Under the pieces are notes generated by a model that saw only the letters and a program-made list of their open reading frames with translations, was not told the DNA's origin and ran no database searches. The position numbers and the translations under genes are program-made. A DNA stretch of 64,000 nucleotides from NCBI GenBank assembly GCA_022605425.2, contig CM061256.1, positions 248,001-312,000 on the forward strand. The letters are read 5' to 3'. This DNA comes from Hamiltosporidium tvaerminnensis. Its lineage: Eukaryota; Microsporidia; Dubosqiidae. Shown piece by piece: positions 21,569 to 32,075 of this stretch; within the stretch, counting starts at the first letter, position 1, and each line of letters begins with the position of its first letter.

Positions 21569-23969
21569 CAGTGATTCTTAACTAGGGGTGCAGAAGAGGC
21601 CCCTGTCAAAAGCTTAACCTCATTTGGAAATTATAATTTTTGGTTTCTTGCAACAAAATAAATACTTGGTAGGACTAATAATAAATAAAAAAATTATGTG
21701 TATAGAATTGTTCCTCTCGGGCCTGAGCATCATTATCAACACTATGATGGTCGCGTTTATTGTTGCTCGTGTGTGTCAGCAAAATGAGCAGATCTTTTTC
21801 CAAAAACATAAGGGTTTCTACTTCTTTTCCTGCTATGAGTTTACTATTGCGCGTCTTTTGTAGTTAGTCGAAAACAATATTTGAGACGAATATCTGTGAT
21901 GCATTTATAATTCTGATTCTGAATATGTCTTACTAATTTATACATTCTTAATTGATAAGTAACTTAAGCGGAAAGAATATTATATTGATAGTATAAAGGT
22001 GAGTAATTTTCTTATTAATTGTAAATAAAAGTTTTTTAAATTTTTTTTATGTTTTTTTAGATAGTTTAATTTATTTAAAAATAAAGAATTTAATTTATCA
22101 TAGTGAACCCATCTATGTCAAAAAATACCAATGGGACGATAAGTATGCTGCTTATCGATTCACTTGTACAGCCAAAAAACATGTTACGCAGGATCTCAAT
22201 GTATTTTATATTCCAAGATATTTTCAAAGTGCAATCTAAAATCAATAAGTTAACAAAGCATTTTAACGAACTATACAGTGGTAAAGAGACGCCTAGCATG
22301 GACAGTTTTTGTCAAAAAAACTCGATTTGATCACAAGGTTACCATAATAACTATACAGACCAGCAATTCAAATCCTTTTTTAGAGGTGTCCTTTCAAGGG
22401 CAATATTTGTGCTTAATGAAAAAAAACTTTATAGGATCGCTGAGAAATCGATAAGACCTTGCTATATATAATTGCTAAAACATTTTTGTAATTCAAAGCA
22501 GATAATATAATTCGGAGTTTTGATATCGAATCTTATAATACGATCGTGAAGTAAAGATCTTACTAAAGATATTTTACTGCCTATACTAGATGACATAAAA
22601 GTAAGTTCACTAAAGATACGTATACAAATGGATGATGCCACCGAGATTGATAACTAAAACAGCTGCTATTATTTGTGAGATATGTAAAAGAAAAATAAAT
22701 GATTGTGAAATTTTTTTTTGTGAGCCAATGGTGTTTACATCGAAAGACTTAATGTTTTTCATCGAATAAAAGATTTATTTTGAAATATCATTAGCTGAAT
22801 TGTGATAGGATCAATATGCATTGAAAGATTCCAGCAATATATTGGGAAAATTATGTATTGTTTTCCCAAGTGAAAAAAGCATTACCGCTGGTGACAATAA
22901 CACGTTGCATGTTACATAACTATGTAAAATCGTTAAAACGCCGGAAACTTTAAAATATCAACCATTTACTGCAATAAACGTAGTAAAATATACTTGTAGA
23001 CGAGCTCCAATTTTTGAATTTTGTTTCCGGTGCAACAAATCGCCTCTGTCTTTACCTTACTTCTATATGACGCTAAAATACCATAGCTTTTCAAAGGACA
23101 CATGTTTAGCCAAGTTTTTTAATTCGGGGAAGAGTTTATTCTGTTATTGAATAGTTGAAACTGTGATTTTTTAAGACACTATTCTTGCATTAACCTACTT
23201 AGTACATATATACAGCCAATTAAAAGAATTGGACATATCAATTATGGATTTGGTACAAATATAATAATTAGTACTAGAAAACTAGAGATTTGGGAACTTC
23301 AAATTGAAATCAGAAATTTGTAATTTTTTTCTTGCTTGATTATATTGTTATGGGATAAAAGAAAACATACTTATAATCGAAATTGAACGCATTTAAAATT
23401 TTTGAGTCAATTATTCAATAGATATCTGTTTAAAATAAATACTGCTAAAACTCAAAATAAATACTGAATCTATGTCTTACAATTTAGATTCGATAGATGA
23501 TGTTGATGCAATAAAAGACGATCTTATTGAAACGCAAGACATGACATATAAAATGAAACTAGAACAATTATAATTAAAAAAATCCAATTTTAGACAGTTA
23601 GAACGTTATCCACGATAGCAAAACAAGAATTTTAGTCACTTCCATCATTTCTACTACCTAATTGTGTGAAATGAGGTTGTCTAACTTTTACGCATAAAAA
23701 CCAAAACGAAAAATTACTTAAATTCAAGTAATGCCCTACGCCAGTATCTTTCGGAAAAGATCTTAGCTTTATAGATATTACAAAAAACAAGTTACAATAA
23801 AATATCAACGAAAGAAAATCAAATTTTTACGTATTTGATATACACAAGTTAGAATTTTTTTTGATAGGCAACAAATTTGCTAGAAATCGAAACGATTTTG
23901 TCTTTCGGGGTGCGTTGACCAATCAGGTTACAAGGGATTACAGCACCCTTAAAATATTAAGAATCACTG
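21569..23969 (+). mobile_element. Decayed hAT-superfamily DNA transposon
   Basis: 2401 bp. Terminal inverted repeats: left CAGTGATTCTTAACTAGGGG / TGC, right (reverse complement) CAGTGATTCTTAATATTTTA / AGGGTGC. This is the CAGTGRTTCT...GGGGTGC style of hAT ends. The right 8-bp flank is ATATGAAT, which is also the uninterrupted sequence in the left arm; the left flank is AAATAGAT (5 of 8 match), consistent with a worn 8-bp duplication. Inside, broken frames recall hAT transposases of the ZBED/SCAN type: WDDKYAAYRFTC, NKLTKHFNELYSGK, RIQMDDATEID, YLVHIYSQLKELD. No intact ORF. Confidence 0.8.
22085..23700 (+). pseudogene. hAT transposase relic
   Basis: Multiple frames with stops. The N-terminal BED/zinc-finger-like start (about 22110-22330) shows WDDKYAAYRFTC and KLTKHFNELY. 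The mid part near 22610-22660 shows QMDDATEID (the family's DETTDI-like first catalytic Asp region). Later YLVHIYSQLKELDISIMDL (about 23190-23250) matches the typical spacer helices. Long decayed; no product expected. Confidence 0.6.
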
Positions 23970-24250
23970 ATATGAATAAAACCTAATCAATTAGCCAATA
24001 AGCCTTGCTTCCTTAGTTGTTCATCCACAAGATTTAAACCAATCACGTGATGCATTCGTACACTCAAAGAGTGTAATATTTCTTATTGTATGCCAAAATA
24101 AATATATTTTATTCTGTATTCAGACTTTGAATTCTGTTTTTATTTTGTGTTTACTGACATTTTTGCATCCACCTTATAAGAACTTCTTGACACATTGATC
24201 CTTATTTGCCTTAAAGATTTGAAATTATATTAAGTTAGAAGTTTTGTTTA
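23970..24250 (-). mobile_element. Old REL retrotransposon relic, outer part of the right-arm copy
   Basis: Near-identical (about 97 percent over the 78 bp I aligned) to 5330-5599 of the left arm. Contains the GTGGATGAACAACTAAGGAA equivalent of the LRKYDLLAN region. Separated from its other half (21110-21568) by the hAT element. Confidence 0.6.
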
Positions 24251-24677
24251 GAAAGAAAAAGCCTACTGAGTGATGTATTTTACCATCCCGTATGAGATTT
24301 AACTAAAAAATTGCTCATTTTTAAAGGTTTTTTGTAATAAATTAAGATTGTGATTTATATTCTTAAAAAAAAATGACTCTATAATGCTCTCGTTTTGTTA
24401 ACGCAAAGATTTATAATTATAAAAGATTTTTTTTGAATAAGTAATTGAAATATGTTAATAATTTTGTTTCTTGATTTATGATCTCTCTAAGATTATGATG
24501 CTTATTTTGTCAAAAAAATTTAATAATTTCAAAAGAAACATTTTAAGCATTATCTAATCTAATAAATTCAATGATTATTAAAAAAATTAATTTATTTTAT
24601 AATAAATTAAATTGCTTGGGATAAATAAAGAAATATATAAATTGGTAAATCTAAGATAAATTATTTGAGTGGATAAA

Positions 24678-25235
24678 TTATAAAAATTTTAATTCGATTT
24701 GGTGTCCAAATGTTTCAAAAATAGAAATAAAAAGATTTTTGTAAGCCATGAGTGCATTTTCTGGCGTATCAAAATCTATAAAAGCTATTTGCTTGACAGA
24801 AACGTATCTAACAGTGAGGTATCCTTTAGACTCCGAAAATATTTTTATAATATCATTTAACCCGATAGATTTGTCAAAATTACGAATTACAAGTGTTTTT
24901 GTGGGATTGATATCATTTTGAATCTGTTTTTTTAGCTTATTTGTAGAATCTGATTTTTTTCTTCCTGTTTCATGTAAAGCGTATTGAACTATAAGTCTTT
25001 TCCCCATAAAATACCTTCCATGTGTCATTTCCATACATTTCTCAACATGAATTGATTCTTCAATAGAAATAAAAGCTTGTCCACGCATTTTTAAACGGTT
25101 GCTTATCGAAATGTCTTTAATTTTAGTAAATCGAGAAAACATAATCAAAAGTCTTCTTTTTATTTCTTTTATATTCATATTTTGATTTATATTCGATATA
25201 TATAAAGTATTCTTCTGTTTTTCAATATTTTCCAT
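24678..25235 (-). CDS. U1A/U2B''-type spliceosomal RNA-binding protein
   Basis: 185 aa, ATG start, two RRMs. RRM1: RNP2 LYISNI (11-16) and RNP1 RGQAFISI (51-58) within NRLKMRGQAFI, the hallmark of the U1A/U2B''/SNF family. RRM2 starts near PTKTLVIRNF (about 112) with IAFIDFDTPENALMAYKNL as its RNP1 side. In this family RRM1 binds U1 or U2 snRNA stem-loops in the nucleus. It is shorter than human U1A (282 aa) because the linker is minimal. I cannot tell U1A from U2B'' (yeast Msl1). TCCGAT lies 9 nt before the ATG. It is the intact member of a pair; the other (4338) is frameshifted. Confidence 0.88.
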   Translation of the reverse strand: MENIEKQKNTLYISNINQNMNIKEIKRRLLIMFSRFTKIKDISISNRLKMRGQAFISIEESIHVEKCMEMTHGRYFMGKRLIVQYALHETGRKKSDSTNKLKKQIQNDINPTKTLVIRNFDKSIGLNDIIKIFSESKGYLTVRYVSVKQIAFIDFDTPENALMAYKNLFISIFETFGHQIELKFL

Positions 25236-25244
25236 TTAAATTTT

Positions 25245-25250
25245 ATCGGA
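25245..25250 (-). promoter_or_regulatory. TCCGAT start-site-like motif
   Basis: Minus-strand TCCGATAA ends 9 nt before the ATG at 25235. It has the same position and shape as TCCAT/CCCAT before other genes here, and is identical in the left-arm copy. Confidence 0.4.
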
Positions 25251-25348
25251 TTTTTTTAAACAAATATTTGAGCAGTTGTATTAATAAAAATAAAATAGAA
25301 TTTTATATTTAAAATAACTATTTTTATATTTTAAAAAGAACGAGCCTT

Positions 25349-25370
25349 AATACTCTTCGGATGAGTATTC
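25349..25370. other. Conserved hairpin upstream of the RNA-binding gene (right arm)
   Basis: Mirror of 4203-4225: TAATACTC ... GAGTATTC with a 7-nt loop. One end base differs from the left-arm stem. Confidence 0.45.
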
Positions 25371-26429
25371 TTTATTCCTTCAAATAGTATAAAGTATTTT
25401 AATTTACGAATTAAATTTGAGAATAAAAAATATTTATATAGTTAGAATTATGTTTGGGTGTATAAAAGACTTATAAATAAGGTAATTAAGTAAAAAATTA
25501 TATCATTTAAATAAAATGAAAACTATAACAAACATTTGGTTTTTTTCTGTGGATTAAAAAAATCCATGTAAATGTGTTTATAAATTATATATTTTACAAG
25601 ATTATAATTTTAACTTATTAATTATTCCTGGCTTTTTTTATACCTGTTTCAAGCTCCTTAGATAAAACTTCGAAAGTCTTAGCTGTGAATTTCTTATCAT
25701 TCATTGTTTTATTCTTATTACACGTAAAATGGTTCAAAATTCGAAATATTTCAATGTTCACCGTTTTCTGCTAATATCTTAGTAATGCTTCTTATGATTT
25801 ATATTTCATAATTATAGTCTAATTTTTCTTTCAGGTTGTTGATCTTAAAATTGTTCACAATTTATAGTTTTTCTTGTAAGATCATAACTTAGAATTGTAG
25901 GGAATGTACTTTCTCATGGTTCTAGTGTAATTGATACACCAAAAAATCAAAATTGATTTACACACGGATTATAGATGTATATCGCCGTGTGGATGGTTTC
26001 TTTGTATAGATTCCTTCTCATTATAAAAGAACAATACAATATTACAACAATATTTAGTTGTTTTGGATCTTATTTGCATTTATCTTATTAAAAATAAACG
26101 AAGATAGTAATTATTATGACAAAAAACAAATATAAATTTTAAATCTCTTTATATACATTATTTCTGTTGCTAATAATATTACCACGTGAAATTTAAGCCG
26201 TTAAGGGCTATTTGCATTATGGCTGATAAATTAGTATAGATAATAAAGATTCTGACAAAAAAGACTTGAAGTTTGGAAATGCCCAAAAGCTTAAGAAAAT
26301 AACCAGTGTGAAATTTACAGATGCAAGAAACATCCATAAAATAATCCTTTTTAATCAGTTCGGTTTGGCTTATAATCTCGAAAAAAACCTAAAAATAAGT
26401 TTAGTAAATTAGAATGTTGTATAGAAAAA

Positions 26430-26665
26430 CTTAATTACTTAATAAATATTATATTCCTCTTATAACTTTACGTTCGAAGATAACCAATTGAAAATTTTCC
26501 ATCAGTTTCTTTAATCAGTTATAACTCTAGATTATGGGGGATTGGTCTATTGATCCATTTAGTGTATGTCTCAAAAAATGTTAACAATGATTTACCCACA
26601 AATTCTCACACTCAATGCCAAGCAGATAGTTTTTATGTTATTATCCTCCTCCACCTTAAAGAAAC
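26430..26665 (-). repeat. SINE-like head-plus-tail element (right-arm copy)
   Basis: Arm partner of 2262-2492. Minus-strand head AACATAAAAACTATCTGCTT and tail GGTTATCTTCGAACGTAAAG. Confidence 0.6.
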
Positions 26666-26814
26666 TTAAAAATAATCCAAATCCTCACATAAAACATATG
26701 ATATAAAACATAAAATATTACAATGAAATAGTTTTAAGACGCGTTCCTTAGGCAAGAAAATTATTTCAATGTTATAGTCGATTAATATCGCAAAAATCCA
26801 ATCAATTCATCATC

Positions 26815-27045
26815 GGCAGTACAACCCTGTAAGACCCTTGGCCGCTCTCGGTAATACAGCCCACTGTCTTTTTTCCAGTAGGGTTGCTTACTTTTTCGGG
26901 TTCTGTAACAAGGTGTTTTTAGAGGGTAGGTTCTTAGCCCTACGCCCAATTCCAAACTTGAAGATCAGTCACTTTTAGTCGCCTCCTACGACAAGCAAAG
27001 AATACTCTAAGCCAATTCTGTTCCTAGCATTGTTAGGGAAAATCT
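26815..27045 (-). repeat. LINE-type 5' head repeat, family 1 (right-arm copy)
   Basis: Arm partner of 1880-2115, carrying the same TAGTCGCCTCCTACGACAAG core. It lacks the poly-G run. Confidence 0.6.
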
Positions 27046-27049
27046 ATTT

Positions 27050-28230
27050 AGATAAATGCATCAATATGAGATTCTGCATTATAATTTCAGTAGAATCGTT
27101 TAGAAGCTTATAGGTTTATGACTAGAATAAGGATCAGTAAAAACAACACTTAAAAGGCATCTAATGTTAAAATAATAAAAATTTACTTCTTTTGTTATAT
27201 TCTTTGTTAAAAGTACACCATTTTATAGATGTTTAATTAAAAAAATTTAGAAACTATTTAAAATCTATAACAAAAATAAAAATATATAACTAATTCTTAA
27301 TAAAAGAATATATTCTTTAAAAAATTAAAAATACGTATTTAAAAGTAAGAATTTCTTAATTACCTATTTTGATTGTTAAATAAGAAGCCAAATAAAGAAA
27401 AAAAAACTAAGATCTAAATCAAATCATAAAAATACATTTGTAAATGCTCAGAAAAACAAGTGAGTATTTTATAAAGTGTTCAGATTTATCTTTTATTGAA
27501 TAAGTATAAAATTTCATCAAGACTATGCTTAAGTATCAATTTTAGTTTGTAGAATCATAGAGGTTTGAAATAGTAATAAACAGATTTTACATAAAAAATA
27601 CCAAGATGTACATTTTAACTCATTTAATATGAAACCTTAGAAATTATTTAAATCTAAAATAACTAGCAACCTGAATACTTTTAGAGAATTCAATTCGCCA
27701 TTTAATCATGTTAAGCTCAAGGTATGTCTAGAGTTAATAAAAAAATTATTAAAAAGTCCAAATACTTGTGTAACAAGAGGAATTAAATTATGCTTAATTC
27801 TCGTAAATAACTATTTTATTTCCCTTTATACTGCTCAACTAAAAAATTGATTGATAGTGTAACATAAGACTTAATTAATTTTTCTTAGAGTTGTACATAA
27901 TTTTTTGTTTTTATAAACTTGATTTAAATCGATTTAAAACAATTACTATAAGAAAAATTATGTATCGATTATTAGCAAACTGTCTTTTTCGAACATAAAA
28001 TGAAACACCAGCGCTTAAACTATTATCCAATCAATCAGCTACAAAATAATTATTGTAACTACAGATATTCTTAAAAAATGTATTTTTGATTTTAGTTACA
28101 AGATTTTTAAGCAAATACTTATTATGAAGATAATTCTCAAATGCATCGCTAGCTAGCCTTTCCAAATGTGAATTAGGAATTAAATTCAATCTACAAATTA
28201 GAAAGAAAAAAGATTCAATAAACTAATTTA
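27050..28230. other. AT-rich arm sequence, no gene seen
   Basis: Mirror of 684-1870. No ORF or RNA feature recognised. Confidence 0.5.
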
Positions 28231-28231
28231 T

Positions 28232-29490
28232 TTACATACCTATTCGACAACAAAGCTCATTTAAAAACTCATAGCAAATATTTTCATACCTATCGATAAT
28301 TAATCCCTTTTTCCATATTATATTTTTTTTAACTTTATCTTTTACATCAGTTATGTTCAGATATCCATCAAAAATCATTTCAAACAATTCAAAATGATTA
28401 AAAAGAGAAGATTCGAAAATATATTTTGTAGAGTTTTCTTCACGATAAAATCGAAAATAACTTCGCATATAATGCCAACTAAAATAAATGGTAATCTCTC
28501 TATTATAATGAGTAGAATCAAAAGATCCTTCACAATGTGATTTATATTCTATTGAATAAACTTTTTTTGAAATTAGATTAATGAAATCCAGGTCTGTTGA
28601 TTTATTCAACTCTTGAATACAATTCGAATAAAATGCTTCTAATCGAAAATAATATACTTCTGTATTAATTTTTTGATTTTTATTTTCGGCTACCCTACTT
28701 TTGAATCTCCAATAAGCTTTTATCAAATAATTTTTTTAAGTATCGAAAATAGATCGATTTTTTCTTTTAAAACCGAATTGTAGTCATTTATGTTCTGAAA
28801 TTTTGGTAGTTTTCCGTTTAATTTCAATTTTGTTCCAGTTACTGCCTTGTCCCTGCGAACAGAAAATTCCATCTGTGGTTCTAATTTTTTCATAGGTAGC
28901 CCAACAATGTTTTTAAACTTGAAATCCGAATCAAATATCATAAATCTATAGTTACCAGAACTATATCTACGAGAAATACCACCAAAACTGAACAAGCATG
29001 TGTAAAATTTTCGAAATATTAAGGTAACATTAAATAATAGATTCGTCACATGGCTCAAAATTTTATTTGGAAAAACAAAATGTTTTTTATTATAAACAGA
29101 ATGATTGTCTTTTACCTCACAAATATAATTTATCTCAAAAGCCAAATTATTTTGTTTGAGTTTTTTAAGACCATAAAAATACAAAGCATCAGGAATTTTT
29201 TCTGCTCTTTGGGCTTTAGAATCGAAGTCTAAAAATATTTTAAAATTTCTAGAGGTTGATGAAATTATAAATTGACAAATGAGCTCATTAATTTCCAATG
29301 TTAGGCGGCACTCATCAAGTTTAATATCATAAAAGTCGGAGTCGGAAAAATTCTGTAATGTTCGTTCAGACATATTATATGTTTCCTTCAATTTCTTCTC
29401 CATATCCTTATCGAAGTTTTTTAAAGTGTATAAATGCGCTTTTACTAAAAACAAAAATAATGTAGAAACCAAATTTACAGACTTCCTCAT
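28232..29490 (-). pseudogene. Secreted-protein family gene with one homopolymer frameshift
   Basis: Together about 419 codons: 255 open from the ATG at 29490, then 164 more in another frame to 28232. The break is at an A7 run (window 28731-28737) where the left arm has A8 and reads through. The N-terminus MRKSVNLVSTLFLFLVKAHL is a good signal peptide. The rest is Lys/Phe/Tyr-rich with no known domain. Length, leader and weak similarity (an IFDSDFKFKNI-like block; a YWRF.../SFYKY... region) suggest a distant family relation to the 417-aa protein at 56217. TCCAT lies 10 nt upstream of the ATG. It may be a live gene with an assembly error. Confidence 0.7.
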
Positions 29491-29500
29491 AAAAAAATTA

Positions 29501-29505
29501 ATGGA
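29501..29505 (-). promoter_or_regulatory. TCCAT start-site-like motif
   Basis: TCCATTAA on the minus strand, 10 nt before the ATG at 29490. Confidence 0.4.
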
Positions 29506-29631
29506 TAAAACGAAAATATAAATATATTTTGGAAATATATTGTCGGATAAAAATGTCTAAATTATGAAAAGAATATTCGGTCAAACTATTTTGATAATAA
29601 TGGGGCATAATATTTTATAATCAATCTATGT

Positions 29632-30345
29632 AGAGTAAGGATAACCAGATAAAAACTTTCTACTTGGCAATGAGTGTGTGAAACTGGTGTGAGATCATTG
29701 TTTGGATTTTTGGTGGGAATACAACCACACTACATCTTCGGTTGTTCCATGAGAGTTGTTATGAAGAGGAAAATCTACTAAACAGCGAAACTTTTACTAA
29801 AGATCTATTTTATAGTTCCTTATGTAAGTAAATCGCAAACCGCGGCTGAACTTGAGATAATTTTTATGTAAAAACATAGAAACCTAGCCTTGGTCACTCG
29901 GATTAGAAGACTTAGTTGATGTTAAAATTAAAATAAATTCTGTTGAAGCTAAGAGAGCTTTGTAGTAGGTAATACTTACGGGTATGACATTGCGGTGTCT
30001 AAGTAGACTATATAGACCGCCGAGATATATCTTATCTAGAAGTTTATTGTGTTTAAATGTGTAGAAAAAGTAGGAATGCTGCATAGTCTCCGGAGCCCAG
30101 AAAGGATCGGCCTTCGATCACACTGCATGCAACGGAAATTAACGAACTCCGGGCAACTGCCTCGCCTATTAATTAGGTTCTACACACTTGGTATATGAAA
30201 GGCTTTGGGATGTAGTATTCGCAGGGGGTACTGATGGAGTGTTGGGGTAGCAGTTATTTATGTTAAACCAAGAACTGCGTTAATGTCATGAAAACAAATA
30301 TAACACTTGCCACTATTTTAAAAAGATGGTAATCTTTTAAATAAA
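29632..30345 (+). repeat. ~700-bp repeat with LINE-type head, family 2 (plus copy)
   Basis: Starts GTAAGGATAACCAGATAAAA, has TTGGCAATGAGTGTGTGAAA, GATCATTGTTTGGATTTTTG and a GC-rich middle (CTTCGATCACACTGCATGC, CGAACTCCGGGCAACTGCC), and ends near CACTTGCCACTATTTTAAAA. An inverted copy is at 36062-36773. The same head opens 54735 (minus) and 63940 (plus). No ORF. It could be a LINE 5' region or a non-autonomous derivative. Confidence 0.75.
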
Positions 30346-30851
30346 TAGTATATCATGATTATATTTTAGAAAATTCAAGTAAAATAAGTAATATGAACAA
30401 ATATGTAGCCTACTTATGAAAAAAATTGCCAGAATCGTTTATTTTAGTTCAAAAAGACGATTCTTGTTGCTATTGCATATGTTTTTCACTTAAAATATTT
30501 CACCAAAACACATTCTATGTTTTAGGAGAAATAAGCCACTTATAGTTTAAGCGGAGATATAAACTAATGTGAGGAGGTCCAAAATAAAACTATAACGATT
30601 TCAGAACTCTAAGTGTAGATTAAGATGTGAATTAAAAAATTAACTCAATATTTAGATATAAAGTTAAATACGAAATATTGGTCAAATAAATTTCGAAAAG
30701 CGTAAAATAAATTAGAAAAATTTTCAAAGAAAAATAACTTTTTAAAATAAATTTTACTCAAAAAAATTTAAAGAAACATTCTTATATCCTCTGTTTTAAA
30801 TTAATTTAATTCGATTTTTTTTTCGTTTTGCAATTCGTTATATAAAAATAA

Positions 30852-30856
30852 CCCCC
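30852..30856 (+). promoter_or_regulatory. CCCCC motif before the PWWP gene
   Basis: A rare C-run in AT-rich DNA, 19 nt before the ATG at 30876. Confidence 0.4.
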
Positions 30857-30875
30857 GAGAATAACCAGTAAAAAA

Positions 30876-31465
30876 ATGTTTAAACCGGGTGATGTTGTTT
30901 GGTCAAAATACGATGAATATCCATACTGGCCATCTCGAATTGCATCTAAAGATGTGACAGATACATTACAGTCATATAATAATACTAACTTAGGTATCGG
31001 TGTATTATTTTTTGGACAGAATTTGACATATGCATTGGTAGAAGAAAAAAATATTTGTGAATTTTTTGAAAATTATAATTTTATTACAAAGGCAGTGATG
31101 AAGAAGACTTTAGATTTGCAATCGAACAGGCAAAAAGCAACCAAAATATCGAAGATCCGCCTCTTGAACTTCCCAAAAAGAAAAAACGCATACCAAAAAA
31201 TAACAAAGAAAATAATACCAACTCCCAATCAAATACCAATAAACTAAAAGAAACATTAAATAATATTTTGTTAAATTATCCTCAAAATACAGAAATGGCC
31301 GAGAATACTTTTCAAGAATTAGAATCACTATCTTCTGCACAGCTAAAGACACTCAATATTTATAATGAAGTATATCTTCTTAGTAATCTCACATTTAAAA
31401 CCGATCCACTTTCTCTAAAAGAAAGATCTAAAAATATTCTCGAAAGGTGGAACACCAATGATTAA
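30876..31465 (+). CDS. PWWP-domain protein, one apparent frameshift
   Basis: The PWWP domain starts at once: FKPGDVVWSKYDEYPYWPSR (residues 2-21, with the PYWP version of the PWWP motif), then GVLFFGQNLTYALV. Around 31079-31083 (AATTTTATTAC) the frame shifts. The upstream frame turns into unconvincing sequence, whereas the other frame continues with YKGSDEEDFRFAIEQAK, a typical PWWP helix, a Lys/Asn-rich linker, and a C-terminal helical region (NTFQELESLSSAQLKTL) to 31465. One extra T in the T4 run would make a ~196-aa protein. PWWP domains bind methylated histone H3 and DNA; a chromatin role is inferred. Converges on TAF5. Confidence 0.75.
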
Positions 31466-31720
31466 AAAGTATTTCTTTAATTTAATAAAAACCATTTTAA
31501 TAATTTCTTATCAAAAAAAAATTTAATTTTTTTAATTTATTTACCAATCTATAAAAGCTATACGCCTTACTACTTTATTATAAACTAACAAAATCTTGGC
31601 TATTAATACAGATGGTTAAAACCCCTATAATTTATAGAGTCTTCACCATACTTTTATTGAAAACTTTTATTATTCTCTTTAATTTCTATAGAAAATTTAA
31701 CGGTCTATTTTTAGTGTGAT

Positions 31721-32070
31721 TGTTAACACCCCTTAATTACTACACATATAATTAACACCCTTTATATTACAATATATATTATAATTAACACCCTTTATAT
31801 TACAATATTATTATAATTAACACCCTTTAAATTACTACACCTATTATTAACACCCTTTATATTACTACACCTATATTAACACCCTTTATATTACTACATA
31901 TATTATTAACACCCTTACATTACAATACATATAATTAAAACCCTTTATATTACTACACATATCAGTAACAACCTTTACATTACTAGACATATAATTAAAA
32001 ACCCTTTATATTACTACCTATAGCATTAAAAACCCTTTATACTACTACCTATATAATTAACACCTATAAT
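31721..32070. repeat. Minisatellite, ~30-bp units, 11 copies plus a partial
   Basis: Units of 29-33 bp begin ATTAACACCCTTTATATTAC and end with a variable ATATA-type tail. They fill the space between the PWWP gene and TAF5, ending about 5 bp before the TAF5 stop. Units drift toward ATTAAAAACCCTTTATA at the TAF5 side. Confidence 0.95.
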
Positions 32071-32075
32071 ATACT

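Larger units (their letters stand above)
21110..28914. repeat. Right arm of the inverted duplication (split by a hAT element)
   Basis: Reverse-complement counterpart of 1-6070. The arm is continuous from 28914 down to 23970, interrupted by a 2.4-kb hAT transposon (21569-23969), and resumes at lower identity from 21568 to about 21110. The same orientation continues inward with LRR genes (18602-20958 against 6189-8555) and near-full-length REL retroelements, so mirror symmetry covers most of 1-28.9 kb around a centre near 14 kb. Confidence 0.88.

Noticed and set aside
31721-32070. Telomere-like or CRISPR-like array
   Set aside because: Units have no constant-repeat/variable-spacer structure, drift gradually, and do not match a telomere motif; an ordinary minisatellite is simpler.
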